Positions 1 to 6,956 of a stretch of 41,932 bases of DNA are shown one piece after another. This DNA is from a virus. The DNA is taken from the IMG/VR virus record IMGVR_UViG_3300043313_000968, positions 1 through 41,932 of that record. One strand, given 5' to 3'. How positions within the stretch are numbered: the stretch's first letter is position 1; every line of letters starts with the position of its first letter. A program made the position numbers and the translations under genes. Below the pieces are notes generated by a model. It was not told where the DNA came from. It saw only the letters and a list, made by a program, of their open reading frames with translations, and searched no databases.

Positions 1-69
1 ATGTAAAAATAAAAAACGTCTTTTTATTTAGCATACCTAACTATAAACACTAGTTTTATTTTGCCTATA
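1..69. repeat. 69-bp terminal direct repeat, left copy
   Basis: The first 69 bases are identical to the last 69 bases of the window (41864-41932). The simplest reading is that a circular or circularly permuted phage genome was assembled and opened here, leaving the overlap at both ends. A true short terminal redundancy is possible but would have to be shown on virion DNA. The repeat lies in the AT-rich intergenic block between the end of the primase-helicase gene and the start of polA. Confidence 0.9.
7..29. terminator. AT-only hairpin at the genome junction
   Basis: AAATAAAAA (7-15) and TTTTTATTT (21-29) are perfect 9-bp inverted arms around a 5-base loop. The arms are pure A/T in an otherwise GC-rich genome. 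The hairpin lies between primase-helicase (ends at 140, minus strand) and polA (starts at 41756, minus strand). It could end primase-helicase transcription, or it could be the easily melted part of a replication origin. The same hairpin appears in the right-end copy of the terminal repeat. Confidence 0.5.
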
Positions 70-80
70 TGGGTAGTAGG

Positions 81-166
81 GGATCCCCCCGGATACCCCC
101 AGATCCCCTAACTGGTTTACTTAGAGTGAAACAGGTTTACTAAGAGTATGGAGGTTCACTATAAGT
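81..166. other. Candidate replication origin, right side: 10-bp C-run repeats and iteron-like repeats
   Basis: Three tandem 10-bp units occupy 81-110: GGATCCCCCC, GGATACCCCC and AGATCCCCTA. They are followed by the direct repeat GGTTTACT(T/A)AGAGT at 114-127 and 134-147, with a weaker third copy beginning at 153, so the spacing is about 20 bp. The block overlaps the 3' end of the primase-helicase gene and lies next to the AT-rich hairpin. Spaced direct repeats beside an AT-rich stretch and next to replication genes are typical of origins, but no known initiator-binding site is recognised, so the role is inferred. Confidence 0.4.
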
Positions 167-2461
167 TAGTAACCAATTACTGATGGTTGAACTGAATCCA
201 GAGTAATCGTCAAGTGACACACGGTATAAGTTCTTGTGGTCGTGAGCTCCCCGGGCGGTGAGCGTCACTCCTCCGTAGGATCGAGCGGCGGCGCGCTTAT
301 ACCGCGCACCCAGTGTTCGGGAATAGCCCTTGGCGTTCGTGTCCTCGAGCCCGGGCGGGGTGGCCGCGTTGAGCGTGTCCCGAAGCATCGCCTGGACGAC
401 GTCGCCGGCACTGAACTCCTGTGCGCCGAAGGTGCCCAGGAGCCAGGCGAAGTGCTCCGTCCAGTGCTGGTGGTCGAAGTCGCTTTCCGACGACCACGCC
501 TTGCGCCCGGAGAGGAACCCGGGTTGGCCGGAAAAATCAGTGATGCCGTGCATGATCCGGGCCCACTGGCCGAAGCCACCCAGGGTCTTGGCGTCCTCGC
601 GCGGCGCTGGGCGTCCCGCGGCGAACCACCCGCGCGCCAGGGTCAGGCCCGCCCGGACCAGCTCGGGGCGGTGTGCCCGCGTCCACGCCTGGATGTCCGG
701 GTAGCGCCACGACGTCACTGACCGGTCCTGGGGGCGGTAGCCGTCTTTTGGGGCGATGTAGATCCGGTAGACGCGCTCCGCGATGTCGCGGACCAGCTCG
801 ACTTTGTTCCCCATGGCCACCCAGGTCATGCGGTTGGGGATCTCCACGGACTTCGACGCGCCCAGCACCCGGTCCGACCACACCGCGCCCGTGAGCGCCT
901 TCGCCAGGGAGTCGCCCTCGAGCACGTGCGCCTCATCGAAGAACACCAGCTCTCGGCCGTCCAGGAACATGCTGGTGAGCTGTTTGCGCCGTTCTTCCTC
1001 GACTCCGGGCAGAGAGGCCAGCGAAGCGGCCTCACCGGTCGCCATGATGGCGAGTAGATCAGCGATCATGCCCTTGCCCACCTGGGGCTGCAGGCCGTCC
1101 AGGACCGCCAGCGGGACCTTGTCGACCATGCTCCGGGTGAGCGGGGTGAGTAGCAACGCCAGCATGTTCGCTCGTGCCTCCGCGTCGTCGAACGCGAAAT
1201 CCCCCAGCCAGTCGTCAATGAGCAGGCGGCGCGAGTAGTCTATCTGTTCGCGCGTCGGCGTGGCCGGCACCTCGAGCCAGGTCACGGTGGGGTCGAGCGC
1301 CAGGAACGTCCCGGTCACCTTGTCGTAGCCGTCTTCCTGGCACACCGACCCGTCCGATCGCATGAAGGGTGTCCGGGTGATCCCGTTGAGTGCGGAATAC
1401 CGCTCAGCGCGGCGAAGGCTCGATTCGAGCACGCGCACGCTGGGATCCCCCCAGACGTTTGCGGTTTCCCCGGTCAGCGGATCGAGGTCGGTGCGGACTG
1501 TTTTGGCGACGTGCTGCAGCTTGTCGTAGAAGACGTGCGGATCGAGCACCTGGGTGGAGTGGCCGTTGCGCCAGGCCAGGACTCCCCCCAGGTTGAATAC
1601 CCGGTCAGCGTCGTAGCTCTCGAGCATGCGCGTGGTGATGGCGTCCATCGTGGCGAGGGGATCCCCCCCGACGTCGATCAGGATCCGGCGTTCCGAAGCC
1701 TCGATCGATCCGGCCTGGGCGCGCTGGTGTTTGATCGGCTTGGCCAGGGGCTTATTCTTGGCGGGCTTGCTCTTGGCGTCGCGGATCAGCCGATCGAGCT
1801 TCGCCACGCGGGTGGTGTCGTCGGCCTGGGCGGCGAGGTAATCATCGATCCCGGACTTCTTGCCCCCGGGCACCCAGGCGTACTTGGTGCTCACCGCGCC
1901 CGACACCTGGCACTCGTTGGCCAGGTTCTCCGCGGAGCGGTAGACGTCCAGGTTGGTGGCCGCGTCGGCGTCCATCATGATCACGACGTGCTTACCGTCC
2001 ACGATCGTGAGGCCCGGGTCCGGCACACCTTCGCGCATCCAGCCGTCCCGCCCGCTGATCCCCAGGACTTCCACCAGCGGGTCGGCGTAGCTGGCCGCCG
2101 CAAGGTGCTGTTTGGTGCCTTCCACGATCAGCACGGTGTCCGCGCGCGGGCGCGGGATCGGCCGGCTGACCGGAGCGCTGTGACCTTCGGGGAATTCGTA
2201 TTTCACGGTCTTGCCCGCCGCGTCCATGCGCGGGACGTCAGGCGCCAGCTGGGGGACCGCACGGCCGTCGATCACGGATACCCACCAGTAGAGCACCGCG
2301 GGGAGCGTGGCCGCCCAGTAGTCGGGCGCGCCCGCGGGGAGCTGGCGGGGATCCGTGATCGAGCTGACACCCGCGGCGCGGGCCACCTCAGGCTTGATAG
2401 CGGACGCCTCGAGTAACGCTGTGTGATTGACTGTAAGCGGCATTCCCGCCCAGCTGGTCAC
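140..2461 (-). CDS. Primase-helicase (TOPRIM-type domain plus AAA/D5-like helicase)
   Basis: This 773-residue replication protein most likely primes and unwinds DNA at the phage fork. A TOPRIM-like domain fills the N-terminal third: the motif LIVEG has Glu at about 114, and MMDADA has acidic residues at about 164-166, followed by GIDDYL near 204-209. The C-terminal half looks like a phage helicase with Walker A region GLQPQVGKGM (Lys about 463) and Walker B FFDEAH (about 507-512). The Walker A ends in GKGM rather than GKT/S, a variant I associate with actinophage primase-helicases. The chosen start is GTG at 2461; an ATG at 2443 is an alternative. The last 30 codons are AT-rich and overlap iteron-like repeats. 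It lies downstream of the small HTH gene. Confidence 0.85.
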   Translation of the reverse strand: MTSWAGMPLTVNHTALLEASAIKPEVARAAGVSSITDPRQLPAGAPDYWAATLPAVLYWWVSVIDGRAVPQLAPDVPRMDAAGKTVKYEFPEGHSAPVSRPIPRPRADTVLIVEGTKQHLAAASYADPLVEVLGISGRDGWMREGVPDPGLTIVDGKHVVIMMDADAATNLDVYRSAENLANECQVSGAVSTKYAWVPGGKKSGIDDYLAAQADDTTRVAKLDRLIRDAKSKPAKNKPLAKPIKHQRAQAGSIEASERRILIDVGGDPLATMDAITTRMLESYDADRVFNLGGVLAWRNGHSTQVLDPHVFYDKLQHVAKTVRTDLDPLTGETANVWGDPSVRVLESSLRRAERYSALNGITRTPFMRSDGSVCQEDGYDKVTGTFLALDPTVTWLEVPATPTREQIDYSRRLLIDDWLGDFAFDDAEARANMLALLLTPLTRSMVDKVPLAVLDGLQPQVGKGMIADLLAIMATGEAASLASLPGVEEERRKQLTSMFLDGRELVFFDEAHVLEGDSLAKALTGAVWSDRVLGASKSVEIPNRMTWVAMGNKVELVRDIAERVYRIYIAPKDGYRPQDRSVTSWRYPDIQAWTRAHRPELVRAGLTLARGWFAAGRPAPREDAKTLGGFGQWARIMHGITDFSGQPGFLSGRKAWSSESDFDHQHWTEHFAWLLGTFGAQEFSAGDVVQAMLRDTLNAATPPGLEDTNAKGYSRTLGARYKRAAARSYGGVTLTARGAHDHKNLYRVSLDDYSGFSSTISNWLLTYSEPPYS

Positions 2462-2554
2462 AGGTCACTCACCAAGGGCGCAAAAAACCGGCAAAGCTGC
2501 ATGTCAGGGCTACTTTCTCCGTGGTCCGAACTGTGTGTGATCAGGCACCCAGTT

Positions 2555-2809
2555 CTAGCCCGAAACGCCCCCGGTTTCCGTTCCCACCGGGGTCAAAAGC
2601 GACTGTACTTCCGACCGGTAGAACTTGACGTTGGACTGAGCGCGGAGGCTGCCCACCTTGATTTTCTGCAGCCTGCCCAGCGACACGTAGCGGTCCACGG
2701 TCCGCACGTGCACGCCCAGCATGTCGGCCGCCTCTTTGCGCGAGACGAGTGCGAACGGGTCGATCAGGTCGGTCTGTCCCGCCTGTACCTTGCTGTCTGC
2801 TGTTGCCAT
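2555..2809 (-). CDS. Small helix-turn-helix protein (excisionase/MerR-like DNA binder)
   Basis: This 84-residue protein has a compact HTH segment at about residues 21-52, with SRKEAADMLGVHVRTVDRYV followed by a basic wing. The pattern is typical of phage excisionase-like or helix-turn-helix domain 17 proteins. It is the first minus-strand gene facing the early plus-strand arm, and its ATG lies only 7 nt from a good -10 box (TAGGCT), so the message is probably leaderless. No integrase is visible, so a regulatory role, perhaps on its own divergent promoter, is more likely than excision. That role is inferred from position only. Confidence 0.7.
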   Translation of the reverse strand: MATADSKVQAGQTDLIDPFALVSRKEAADMLGVHVRTVDRYVSLGRLQKIKVGSLRAQSNVKFYRSEVQSLLTPVGTETGGVSG

Positions 2810-2816
2810 GATCGTG

Positions 2817-2869
2817 AGCCTACGGGATGAAGACAGTAGTAGACAATAGGGTGCATACGGGGGTAACCT
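2817..2869. promoter_or_regulatory. Divergent overlapping promoters sharing one -35 element
   Basis: Plus strand: TAGACA (2840-2845), 18-bp spacer, TAACCT (2864-2869), then 6 nt to the ATG at 2876. Minus strand: TTGTCT (complement of 2841-2846), 18-bp spacer, TAGGCT (complement of 2817-2822), then 7 nt to the ATG at 2809. The two -35 hexamers overlap by five bases, so RNA polymerase could occupy only one direction at a time. An extra AAGACA lies 10 bp upstream (2830-2835) on the plus strand. Both transcripts would begin at or near the start codon. Confidence 0.6.
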
Positions 2870-2875
2870 CACGGC

Positions 2876-3097
2876 ATGACTTCGACGATGTACGCCATGG
2901 CCGCCACGATCCTTGTCGTGGGCCTGGTGATCGCGTTCCTGTGCTTTCGTGAGGCGACTCGACTGTTCGTCGCCGAACAGCGCGACATCCGGATGATCCG
3001 CCGGAAGGCGCTGGCAAGGGCGGTCGCCTGGGAGATGAGGAATTTCGACCGGGAGGCGCGCGCGATCCTGCAGCATGAGGATCGGGGCAATCGATGA
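2876..3097 (+). CDS. Small single-pass membrane protein
   Basis: This 73-residue protein opens the plus-strand early arm. One hydrophobic helix near the N-terminus (about residues 6-23, rich in Ala, Val, Ile and Leu) is followed by a long basic, Arg-rich cytoplasmic tail. The ATG is 6 nt after a TAACCT -10 box, so the message is probably leaderless. The stop overlaps the next ATG (ATGA), suggesting translational coupling. No family is recognised. Its first-expressed position and membrane anchor would fit host takeover or exclusion functions, but that is inference. Confidence 0.65.
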   Translation: MTSTMYAMAATILVVGLVIAFLCFREATRLFVAEQRDIRMIRRKALARAVAWEMRNFDREARAILQHEDRGNR

Positions 3098-3183
3098 TTT
3101 TCATCGTCTGGCACCTGATCAAAGTGATCTGCCTGGCGATCGTCATGGACGCGGCGGACCGGATCCGGAGGAGAAAAAAGTGA
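3094..3183 (+). CDS. 29-residue membrane microprotein
   Basis: A 29-codon frame starts at an ATG overlapping the previous stop (ATGA). It is mostly one hydrophobic helix (MIFIVWHLIKVICLAIVM) followed by a very basic end, DRIRRRKK. The stop overlaps the next GTG (GTGA), so it sits perfectly in a chain of coupled genes. It is below the usual length cut-off for gene calling. The overlaps on both sides and the clean hydrophobic-basic layout are the evidence that it is real. Function unknown. Confidence 0.5.
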   Translation: MIFIVWHLIKVICLAIVMDAADRIRRRKK

Positions 3184-3368
3184 TCATCCTCGCTGCAGCT
3201 ATCGCCTGGACGATGGCCGCTACGTGGACGCTGTGCCGCTTGCTCGAGCGCCTGGGCACGCTGGCGGGGGGCCTGGCGCTCGAGTACCACGCCGACCTCC
3301 ACCGTGGCGCTATCGAGGCGTGCGACCACCCGGACTGCCGCCGTGCGCGCCGCTGGGGCGTGGTGTGA
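3180..3368 (+). CDS. Small membrane protein
   Basis: This 62-residue protein starts at GTG 3180, which overlaps the preceding stop and is preceded by a strong GGAGGAG ribosome-binding site at about 3167-3173. The N-terminal half is hydrophobic (MIILAAAIAWTMAATW and on), and the C-terminal half is polar with a Cys pair (CDHPDC) and a basic end. The frame is open further upstream, but this start is set by the Shine-Dalgarno and the overlap. It is one of four adjacent membrane microproteins. No family recognised. Confidence 0.6.
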   Translation: MIILAAAIAWTMAATWTLCRLLERLGTLAGGLALEYHADLHRGAIEACDHPDCRRARRWGVV

Positions 3369-3481
3369 ACCCCTTCGACTCCCCCGCACGCCGACTCACC
3401 CTGATCCTGATCGGGCCCATCACCGGAATGCTGGCCGGCATCACCTACCTCGTATTGCTGAATCTGGGAGTAATCGCATGA
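3365..3481 (+). CDS. 38-residue membrane microprotein
   Basis: GTG at 3365 overlaps the previous stop, and the stop at 3479-3481 overlaps the next ATG. The product begins with a short polar segment (NPFDSPARR) and continues as a 25-residue hydrophobic helix with Gly residues. It fits a single-pass membrane peptide. It is the last of a run of four such coupled genes at the head of the early operon. Function unknown. Confidence 0.5.
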   Translation: MNPFDSPARRLTLILIGPITGMLAGITYLVLLNLGVIA

Positions 3482-3744
3482 CAGTGAACCTCTACAAACT
3501 CGAGAAAAAGAGGCGTTCTCGCCTCGATTACGACTGTGCGGTGGAATTCGTCGTCGCGGCCGGATCGGAAGACGCGGCACGTCAGGCGATTGTCGACGCT
3601 GGCAAAGTAATCGGCGAAGACGGTTACGGCGCGGAAGGTCCGGAGACGTGGCTTTCTGAGCTGGACTCCTCGTGCACCTTCATTGGTTTCGGCGCGCACG
3701 ACTTGGTGCCCGGGATCCTCTGCAGGGAGGTAGTCGCCGGATGA
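3478..3744 (+). CDS. Hypothetical protein, copy 1 of a tandem pair
   Basis: This 88-residue protein opens with MTVNLYKLEK and contains the block FVVAAGSEDAARQAIV, which also occurs in the next gene. The pattern (short strand, then a helix with SEDAARQAI, then a conserved SxCTxIGF/L near the end) suggests a small alpha-beta fold. The DNA for the shared block is identical over 44 bases in both genes, so they arose by recent duplication or are kept alike by gene conversion. Coupled to both neighbours by ATGA overlaps. Function unknown. Confidence 0.65.
   Translation: MTVNLYKLEKKRRSRLDYDCAVEFVVAAGSEDAARQAIVDAGKVIGEDGYGAEGPETWLSELDSSCTFIGFGAHDLVPGILCREVVAG
3547..3590 (+). repeat. 44-bp exact repeat inside tandem paralogues (copy 1; copy 2 at 3804-3847)
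   Basis: Forty-four identical bases encode the FVVAAGSEDAARQAI block in both neighbouring genes, while the flanking sequences have diverged. Identity at third codon positions points to a recent duplication or gene conversion rather than protein-level conservation alone. The two copies are 257 bp apart. Confidence 0.85.
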
Positions 3745-3983
3745 TCAACATCTACTTGCTCGAGCGAATCGGCACTGTCGCGGACCACGGGGAGGCTGCC
3801 GCGTTCGTCGTCGCGGCCGGATCGGAAGACGCGGCACGTCAGGCGATCGTCACGGAGAACGTGTGTGGCCAGGAAGGGTCGATCACCTGGCGAGAGGCGC
3901 GTTACTCCCGGTGCACGCTGATCGGGCTGGCCACCGCGGGGACACAGCGCGGTGTGGTCTTGCGCGATTACGCCCCCTGGTGA
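3741..3983 (+). CDS. Hypothetical protein, copy 2 of a tandem pair
   Basis: This 80-residue paralogue of the preceding gene has the same order: N-terminal IxxYLLERIG strand, FVVAAGSEDAARQAIV helix, and SRCTLIGLA near the C-terminus. The middle part differs and is shorter. ATG 3741 overlaps the preceding stop (ATGA). Retention of two diverged copies suggests either different partners or dimerisation between copies. Function unknown. Confidence 0.65.
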   Translation: MINIYLLERIGTVADHGEAAAFVVAAGSEDAARQAIVTENVCGQEGSITWREARYSRCTLIGLATAGTQRGVVLRDYAPW

Positions 3984-4270
3984 TGGGCAATTCGATGGTT
4001 CGGCTCCACACGGTGCCCTCTCGGGACATCTGGGTGGCGTCGGAGTGGCTTGTCGTGGAGCCCGGTCCTTCGATGCCGGGAACGTCGCGGATCGACCTGG
4101 TGGGGCTGCACTTCGTCATGGGGTTTTGCGAACCGGAGATCCTGCAGGGCACACCCTCGATCCTGCCCCTACAACCCTTGCCCAGTCCGGATTTCCTCGC
4201 GCTGGCATCGGTCCGCATGTTCGCCGGCCAAAGCGTGATCATGCCGGGCAACGTCACGGGGATGACCTGA
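3983..4270 (+). CDS. Hypothetical protein
   Basis: This 95-residue protein begins at an ATG sharing one base with the stop of the gene before it. Its sequence (DIWVASEWLVVEPGPSM, then several Pro-rich turns and a C-terminal MPGNVTGMT) shows no signal peptide, membrane helix or recognisable catalytic motif. It looks soluble. It is part of the tightly packed early operon. Function unknown. Confidence 0.55.
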   Translation: MGNSMVRLHTVPSRDIWVASEWLVVEPGPSMPGTSRIDLVGLHFVMGFCEPEILQGTPSILPLQPLPSPDFLALASVRMFAGQSVIMPGNVTGMT

Positions 4271-4273
4271 ATA

Positions 4274-4408
4274 ATGAATTATACGCCTGACGATGAGGAC
4301 GCGGAATTAGACGCTGCGCGTCGCAAAGAGGAAGCGAGGCTTAAGAAACTAGCTGACGACGAAGCGGATCGAATTCGTAAACTGACTTTACAAACCGATA
4401 TATCGTAG
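4274..4408 (+). CDS. Small charged helical protein
   Basis: This 44-residue frame starts at an ATG three bases after the previous stop. It is strongly acidic at the N-terminus (DDEDAELD) and then alternates basic and acidic residues (ARRKEEARLKKLADDEADRI), typical of a single amphipathic helix or short coiled coil. The DNA is AT-richer than its neighbours, hinting at a different origin. It is below normal length cut-offs, so existence is supported only by spacing and codon-like composition. Confidence 0.45.
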   Translation: MNYTPDDEDAELDAARRKEEARLKKLADDEADRIRKLTLQTDIS

Positions 4409-4420
4409 AAAGCGGGGAAA

Positions 4421-5092
4421 ATGGGCGACACACTAGTTTTCAACGAGGGTACGGCGCATAGTGCGGAGTTTTTCACCATCCCAGGACTGGACGGGAAACA
4501 GGGCTGGCGCGCGGTGTGCGCATGCAACGAGTGGCGCTGGGCGGGCGTGGAATTGGAGCGAGGCAAGGCTTTCTGGCAGAGTCACGTCACCCAGGTCACC
4601 ATGACGGAGCTCAACGACGGAGTGCCGCCGGCAGGGCCTTGCCAGGGTTGCGACGACCCCAAGTGCCCGGGTGCCCAGGATGCTTTGGACCTGTTGCTGA
4701 ATTCCGCTCGAGTGGTCAACCTGGTCCCGGGTCTGAACGTCATGCTGGCGAGTCGCACGGCAATTCGAGAGGACGAAAACGCGCCCGCCAAAGAGCCCCC
4801 TCCCACCATGGACTACCTGGCGTACAGCAACCTTTCCGGGGTGCCCGTTGGGCCATGGTCCCCGGGCCAGAGGTTCGTAGTGCTCACGAAAAACTCGAAC
4901 AAGGGGCTGATGTGGCTGCGGGAATACTCTCCCGCGCCACCCCTTCATTCAACCGCGATCACGTCCTTGGAAGGCTTGCGTGGCCTGACGGAGGGGACGT
5001 TATTCGTCGTCGCTTCGGACTGCCCTCCGAACCTCCCGATCGTCGCGGTGCTCGAGCGCAAAATGACCTACTGGAACGGAGAAATAGCGTGA
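4421..5092 (+). CDS. Hypothetical protein with cysteine cluster
   Basis: This 223-residue protein starts at ATG 4421 behind a purine-rich site (GCGGGGAAA). There is a CAC pair near residue 33 and a CQGCDDPKC cluster at about residues 75-83, which could bind zinc. The second half looks like a small beta-rich domain. Its GTG-overlapping stop couples it to the next gene. Not recognised as any known family. Confidence 0.6.
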   Translation: MGDTLVFNEGTAHSAEFFTIPGLDGKQGWRAVCACNEWRWAGVELERGKAFWQSHVTQVTMTELNDGVPPAGPCQGCDDPKCPGAQDALDLLLNSARVVNLVPGLNVMLASRTAIREDENAPAKEPPPTMDYLAYSNLSGVPVGPWSPGQRFVVLTKNSNKGLMWLREYSPAPPLHSTAITSLEGLRGLTEGTLFVVASDCPPNLPIVAVLERKMTYWNGEIA

Positions 5093-5946
5093 CTTCCTTT
5101 GGTGGATCGGACAACCTCGCACGATCCTTGGCGCCCGGCATGGCGGAGACGTGCAAGACAGAGCTCGAAAAGCTGATCCCGTTCTTCGGGGATCTCGAGG
5201 TGCACGAGCGGCGCACGGTGGCGGTGAAGATCTCCCTGGCACTGGTCGACACGCTCCGTGACCAGCTGAGCGACATCGCCGCGGACCCGCTGGACGCCAT
5301 CTACCGTGAGCTTGCCCTGTGGGTGCACGCGGAGGGCAGCGTCTACCGCATGGCGGTGAAGCGAGCGATGGAGGCTCTGGGCGGCCCGGAGCATGTGAAG
5401 TCCGAAATGGACAAGCTCCGACAGGGCCCCGACTACGCGCTGGCGCCGAAGATCCCGACACCACACCCGCGCAGCCAGACTCAGTCGACAGGCAGCCCGA
5501 TTTACAACCTGCCGCCGGCACTTCACCCCATCGGTCTCCCCGACGCTTTGGCGGCAGGCATGGGGCTCACGGAGTCGCCGCGATGTGCCGAGTCGGTGGA
5601 TCCCGATGCACTCGCTCAGTCGACCGGCGGACCGATTTACGATCCACGCAAGCCTGTTTCCGACGACGCGGTGATTCAGGATGACGTCTCGGTGAAACTG
5701 TCGGGAACGCCCAGAACCGCCAAGCTCTCCGACGCTGTTGCGGGCAAGGGCTTCACGGATCCGGAGACGGAAGACGCCACAGGCCTGGACGACGATGGCT
5801 TCGACCGGATCGCGGACCTGCAGGTGAAGCCCCCAAGCCCGCCGGCGGGCGTCACCAGCCTGGGGGAAGACCCGCCCTCGAGCTCGAGCGACGGAGTCCG
5901 CTACGTCACCCCGTTCTGCGAACCTCAGGAAGGCAACTACCCGTGA
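5089..5946 (+). CDS. Hypothetical protein with helical N-terminus and disordered, repeat-bearing C-terminus
   Basis: This 285-residue protein starts at GTG 5089, overlapping the preceding stop (GTGA). Residues about 10-110 look helical (HERRTVAVKISLALVDTLRD, then VYRMAVKRAMEALG). The rest is Pro/Ser/Asp-rich and probably disordered, with two copies of the motif STG(S/G)PIY(N/D) about 55 residues apart. The longer frame upstream is only an open reading extension. The repeated motif may be a short binding peptide for a partner; this is inference. Function unknown. Confidence 0.6.
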   Translation: MTSFGGSDNLARSLAPGMAETCKTELEKLIPFFGDLEVHERRTVAVKISLALVDTLRDQLSDIAADPLDAIYRELALWVHAEGSVYRMAVKRAMEALGGPEHVKSEMDKLRQGPDYALAPKIPTPHPRSQTQSTGSPIYNLPPALHPIGLPDALAAGMGLTESPRCAESVDPDALAQSTGGPIYDPRKPVSDDAVIQDDVSVKLSGTPRTAKLSDAVAGKGFTDPETEDATGLDDDGFDRIADLQVKPPSPPAGVTSLGEDPPSSSSDGVRYVTPFCEPQEGNYP

Positions 5947-6113
5947 GCGTCCCGCAGATCCCCGAGGAAGACCGGGACGAACTGATCGACGCGCTGGTGT
6001 CCGCGGTGGGCGAATCCCGCGGTCGCGACGACTTCGACCAGTGCGACGTCATCGCGGACGAACTGATCGAATTGGGCTGGCGGAGAGAACCGAGCAAGGC
6101 CTTAGGCAAGTAG
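5943..6113 (+). CDS. Small acidic protein
   Basis: This 56-residue frame starts at GTG 5943, overlapping the previous stop (GTGA), and ends at TAG 6111, inside the downstream promoter repeat. It is acidic and helical in character (EEDRDELIDALVSAV and VIADELIELGWRR). Its reading frame fills the gap exactly between two genes. No family recognised; a small partner or inhibitor protein is possible. Confidence 0.5.
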   Translation: MSVPQIPEEDRDELIDALVSAVGESRGRDDFDQCDVIADELIELGWRREPSKALGK

Positions 6114-6150
6114 ACAGTAGTAGACAACAGAGGACAACAGGGTGTACGGT
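6111..6150 (+). promoter_or_regulatory. Early promoter with doubled TAGACA, leaderless start
   Basis: TAGACA occurs at 6111-6116 and again at 6121-6126, one helical turn apart. Eighteen bases after the second copy is TACGGT (6145-6150), and the next gene's ATG follows 6 nt later. The context around the ATG (cggcATGACTTCGAC) is the same as at the 2876 promoter. It starts a second early transcription unit. Confidence 0.55.
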
Positions 6151-6156
6151 TCCGGC

Positions 6157-6819
6157 ATGACTTCGACCACGAAGACCTGGCACACCCCGCGCCCGTTCGC
6201 GACGTTCAGCACCCTCGAGCTGGTCAAACAACGTGAGCTGATGACGAAGCGGCTGACCGAAATCGGTGAGTCGACGCTGGACCCCGATGTCACGCGGGTC
6301 ACCCAGAGGTCCCTTGACCAGATCAACGAGGAATTGACCATGCGAGGCTATGACAAGGAGCCTGGGGAATTCGTCTACGGCCAGGTGCACTCCATCGAAC
6401 ACCTCGACAAGGGTGTGCGTCGGGTGGTGGTTCGAAACGAAGATCAATCGGTGAGCCTGACGATTCCCGCACGCGCGTCAGCTCAGCCCCGTCCGCTCGA
6501 GCACTACACGGACGACGATCTGCAAGAGTCCTTGCGCATCGCGAATGATCTCCGTTTCGACCCCAACCCGTCCACTCGCCGGCAGGCTGAGGCCCGGTTC
6601 GCCCTGCTGGCCAATGAGGTGGCCATGCGGGCCTACCTGCAGCACCGCGCCCGCGTGGATGTCGTCGCCCGGCTGGCCCAGAACTACTACCGGGACACCG
6701 CGGCGACGAAGGACGACGCGGTGCTGCAGGCGGGCGCCGCGCTCCGGGAGATGGGCGTGGCGTCCAGTGTGGTCGACCCCATCGTGTCCGTGCTGACGAC
6801 CTCCCAGCACACCTCGTGA
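6157..6819 (+). CDS. Hypothetical helical protein
   Basis: This 220-residue, largely alpha-helical soluble protein has segments such as STLELVKQRELMTKRLTEIG and RRQAEARFALLANEVAMRAY. The start is ATG 6157, beginning MTSTTKTWH; an upstream GTG lies inside the promoter -10 region and is rejected. With the ATG 6 nt from the -10 box, the message is probably leaderless. No recognisable catalytic motif. Its neighbours are a membrane peptide and a helicase, so a replication or takeover role is possible but unproved. Confidence 0.6.
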   Translation: MTSTTKTWHTPRPFATFSTLELVKQRELMTKRLTEIGESTLDPDVTRVTQRSLDQINEELTMRGYDKEPGEFVYGQVHSIEHLDKGVRRVVVRNEDQSVSLTIPARASAQPRPLEHYTDDDLQESLRIANDLRFDPNPSTRRQAEARFALLANEVAMRAYLQHRARVDVVARLAQNYYRDTAATKDDAVLQAGAALREMGVASSVVDPIVSVLTTSQHTS

Positions 6820-6956
6820 GGCGCCTGATGAGGGGCGTGTTCGCGGACATCTGGAACGGGCTTCGGGCCGCAAATCCTTGCGTCTACGTCGCGGCTGTGC
6901 TGTTCGCGGTCACCCTGGTCCTGGTCGGCGCGACGCTGATGGGGACCGCGCGGTGA
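6816..6956 (+). CDS. 46-residue membrane microprotein
   Basis: GTG 6816 overlaps the preceding stop, and the TGA at 6954-6956 overlaps the GTG of the helicase gene. The product has a short basic N-terminus (RRLMRG), then a hydrophobic helix of about 22 residues (CVYVAAVLFAVTLVLVGATL). It is likely a single-pass inner membrane peptide coupled to helicase translation. Function unknown. Confidence 0.5.
   Translation: MRRLMRGVFADIWNGLRAANPCVYVAAVLFAVTLVLVGATLMGTAR

Noticed and set aside
81-110. Transposon end or insertion sequence remnant
   Set aside because: The tandem 10-bp units have no transposase nearby, no matching inverted end and no target duplication.
2555-2809. Phage excisionase working with an integrase
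   Set aside because: The HTH resembles excisionases, but no integrase or attachment-site core is visible anywhere, so only a DNA-binding role is claimed.
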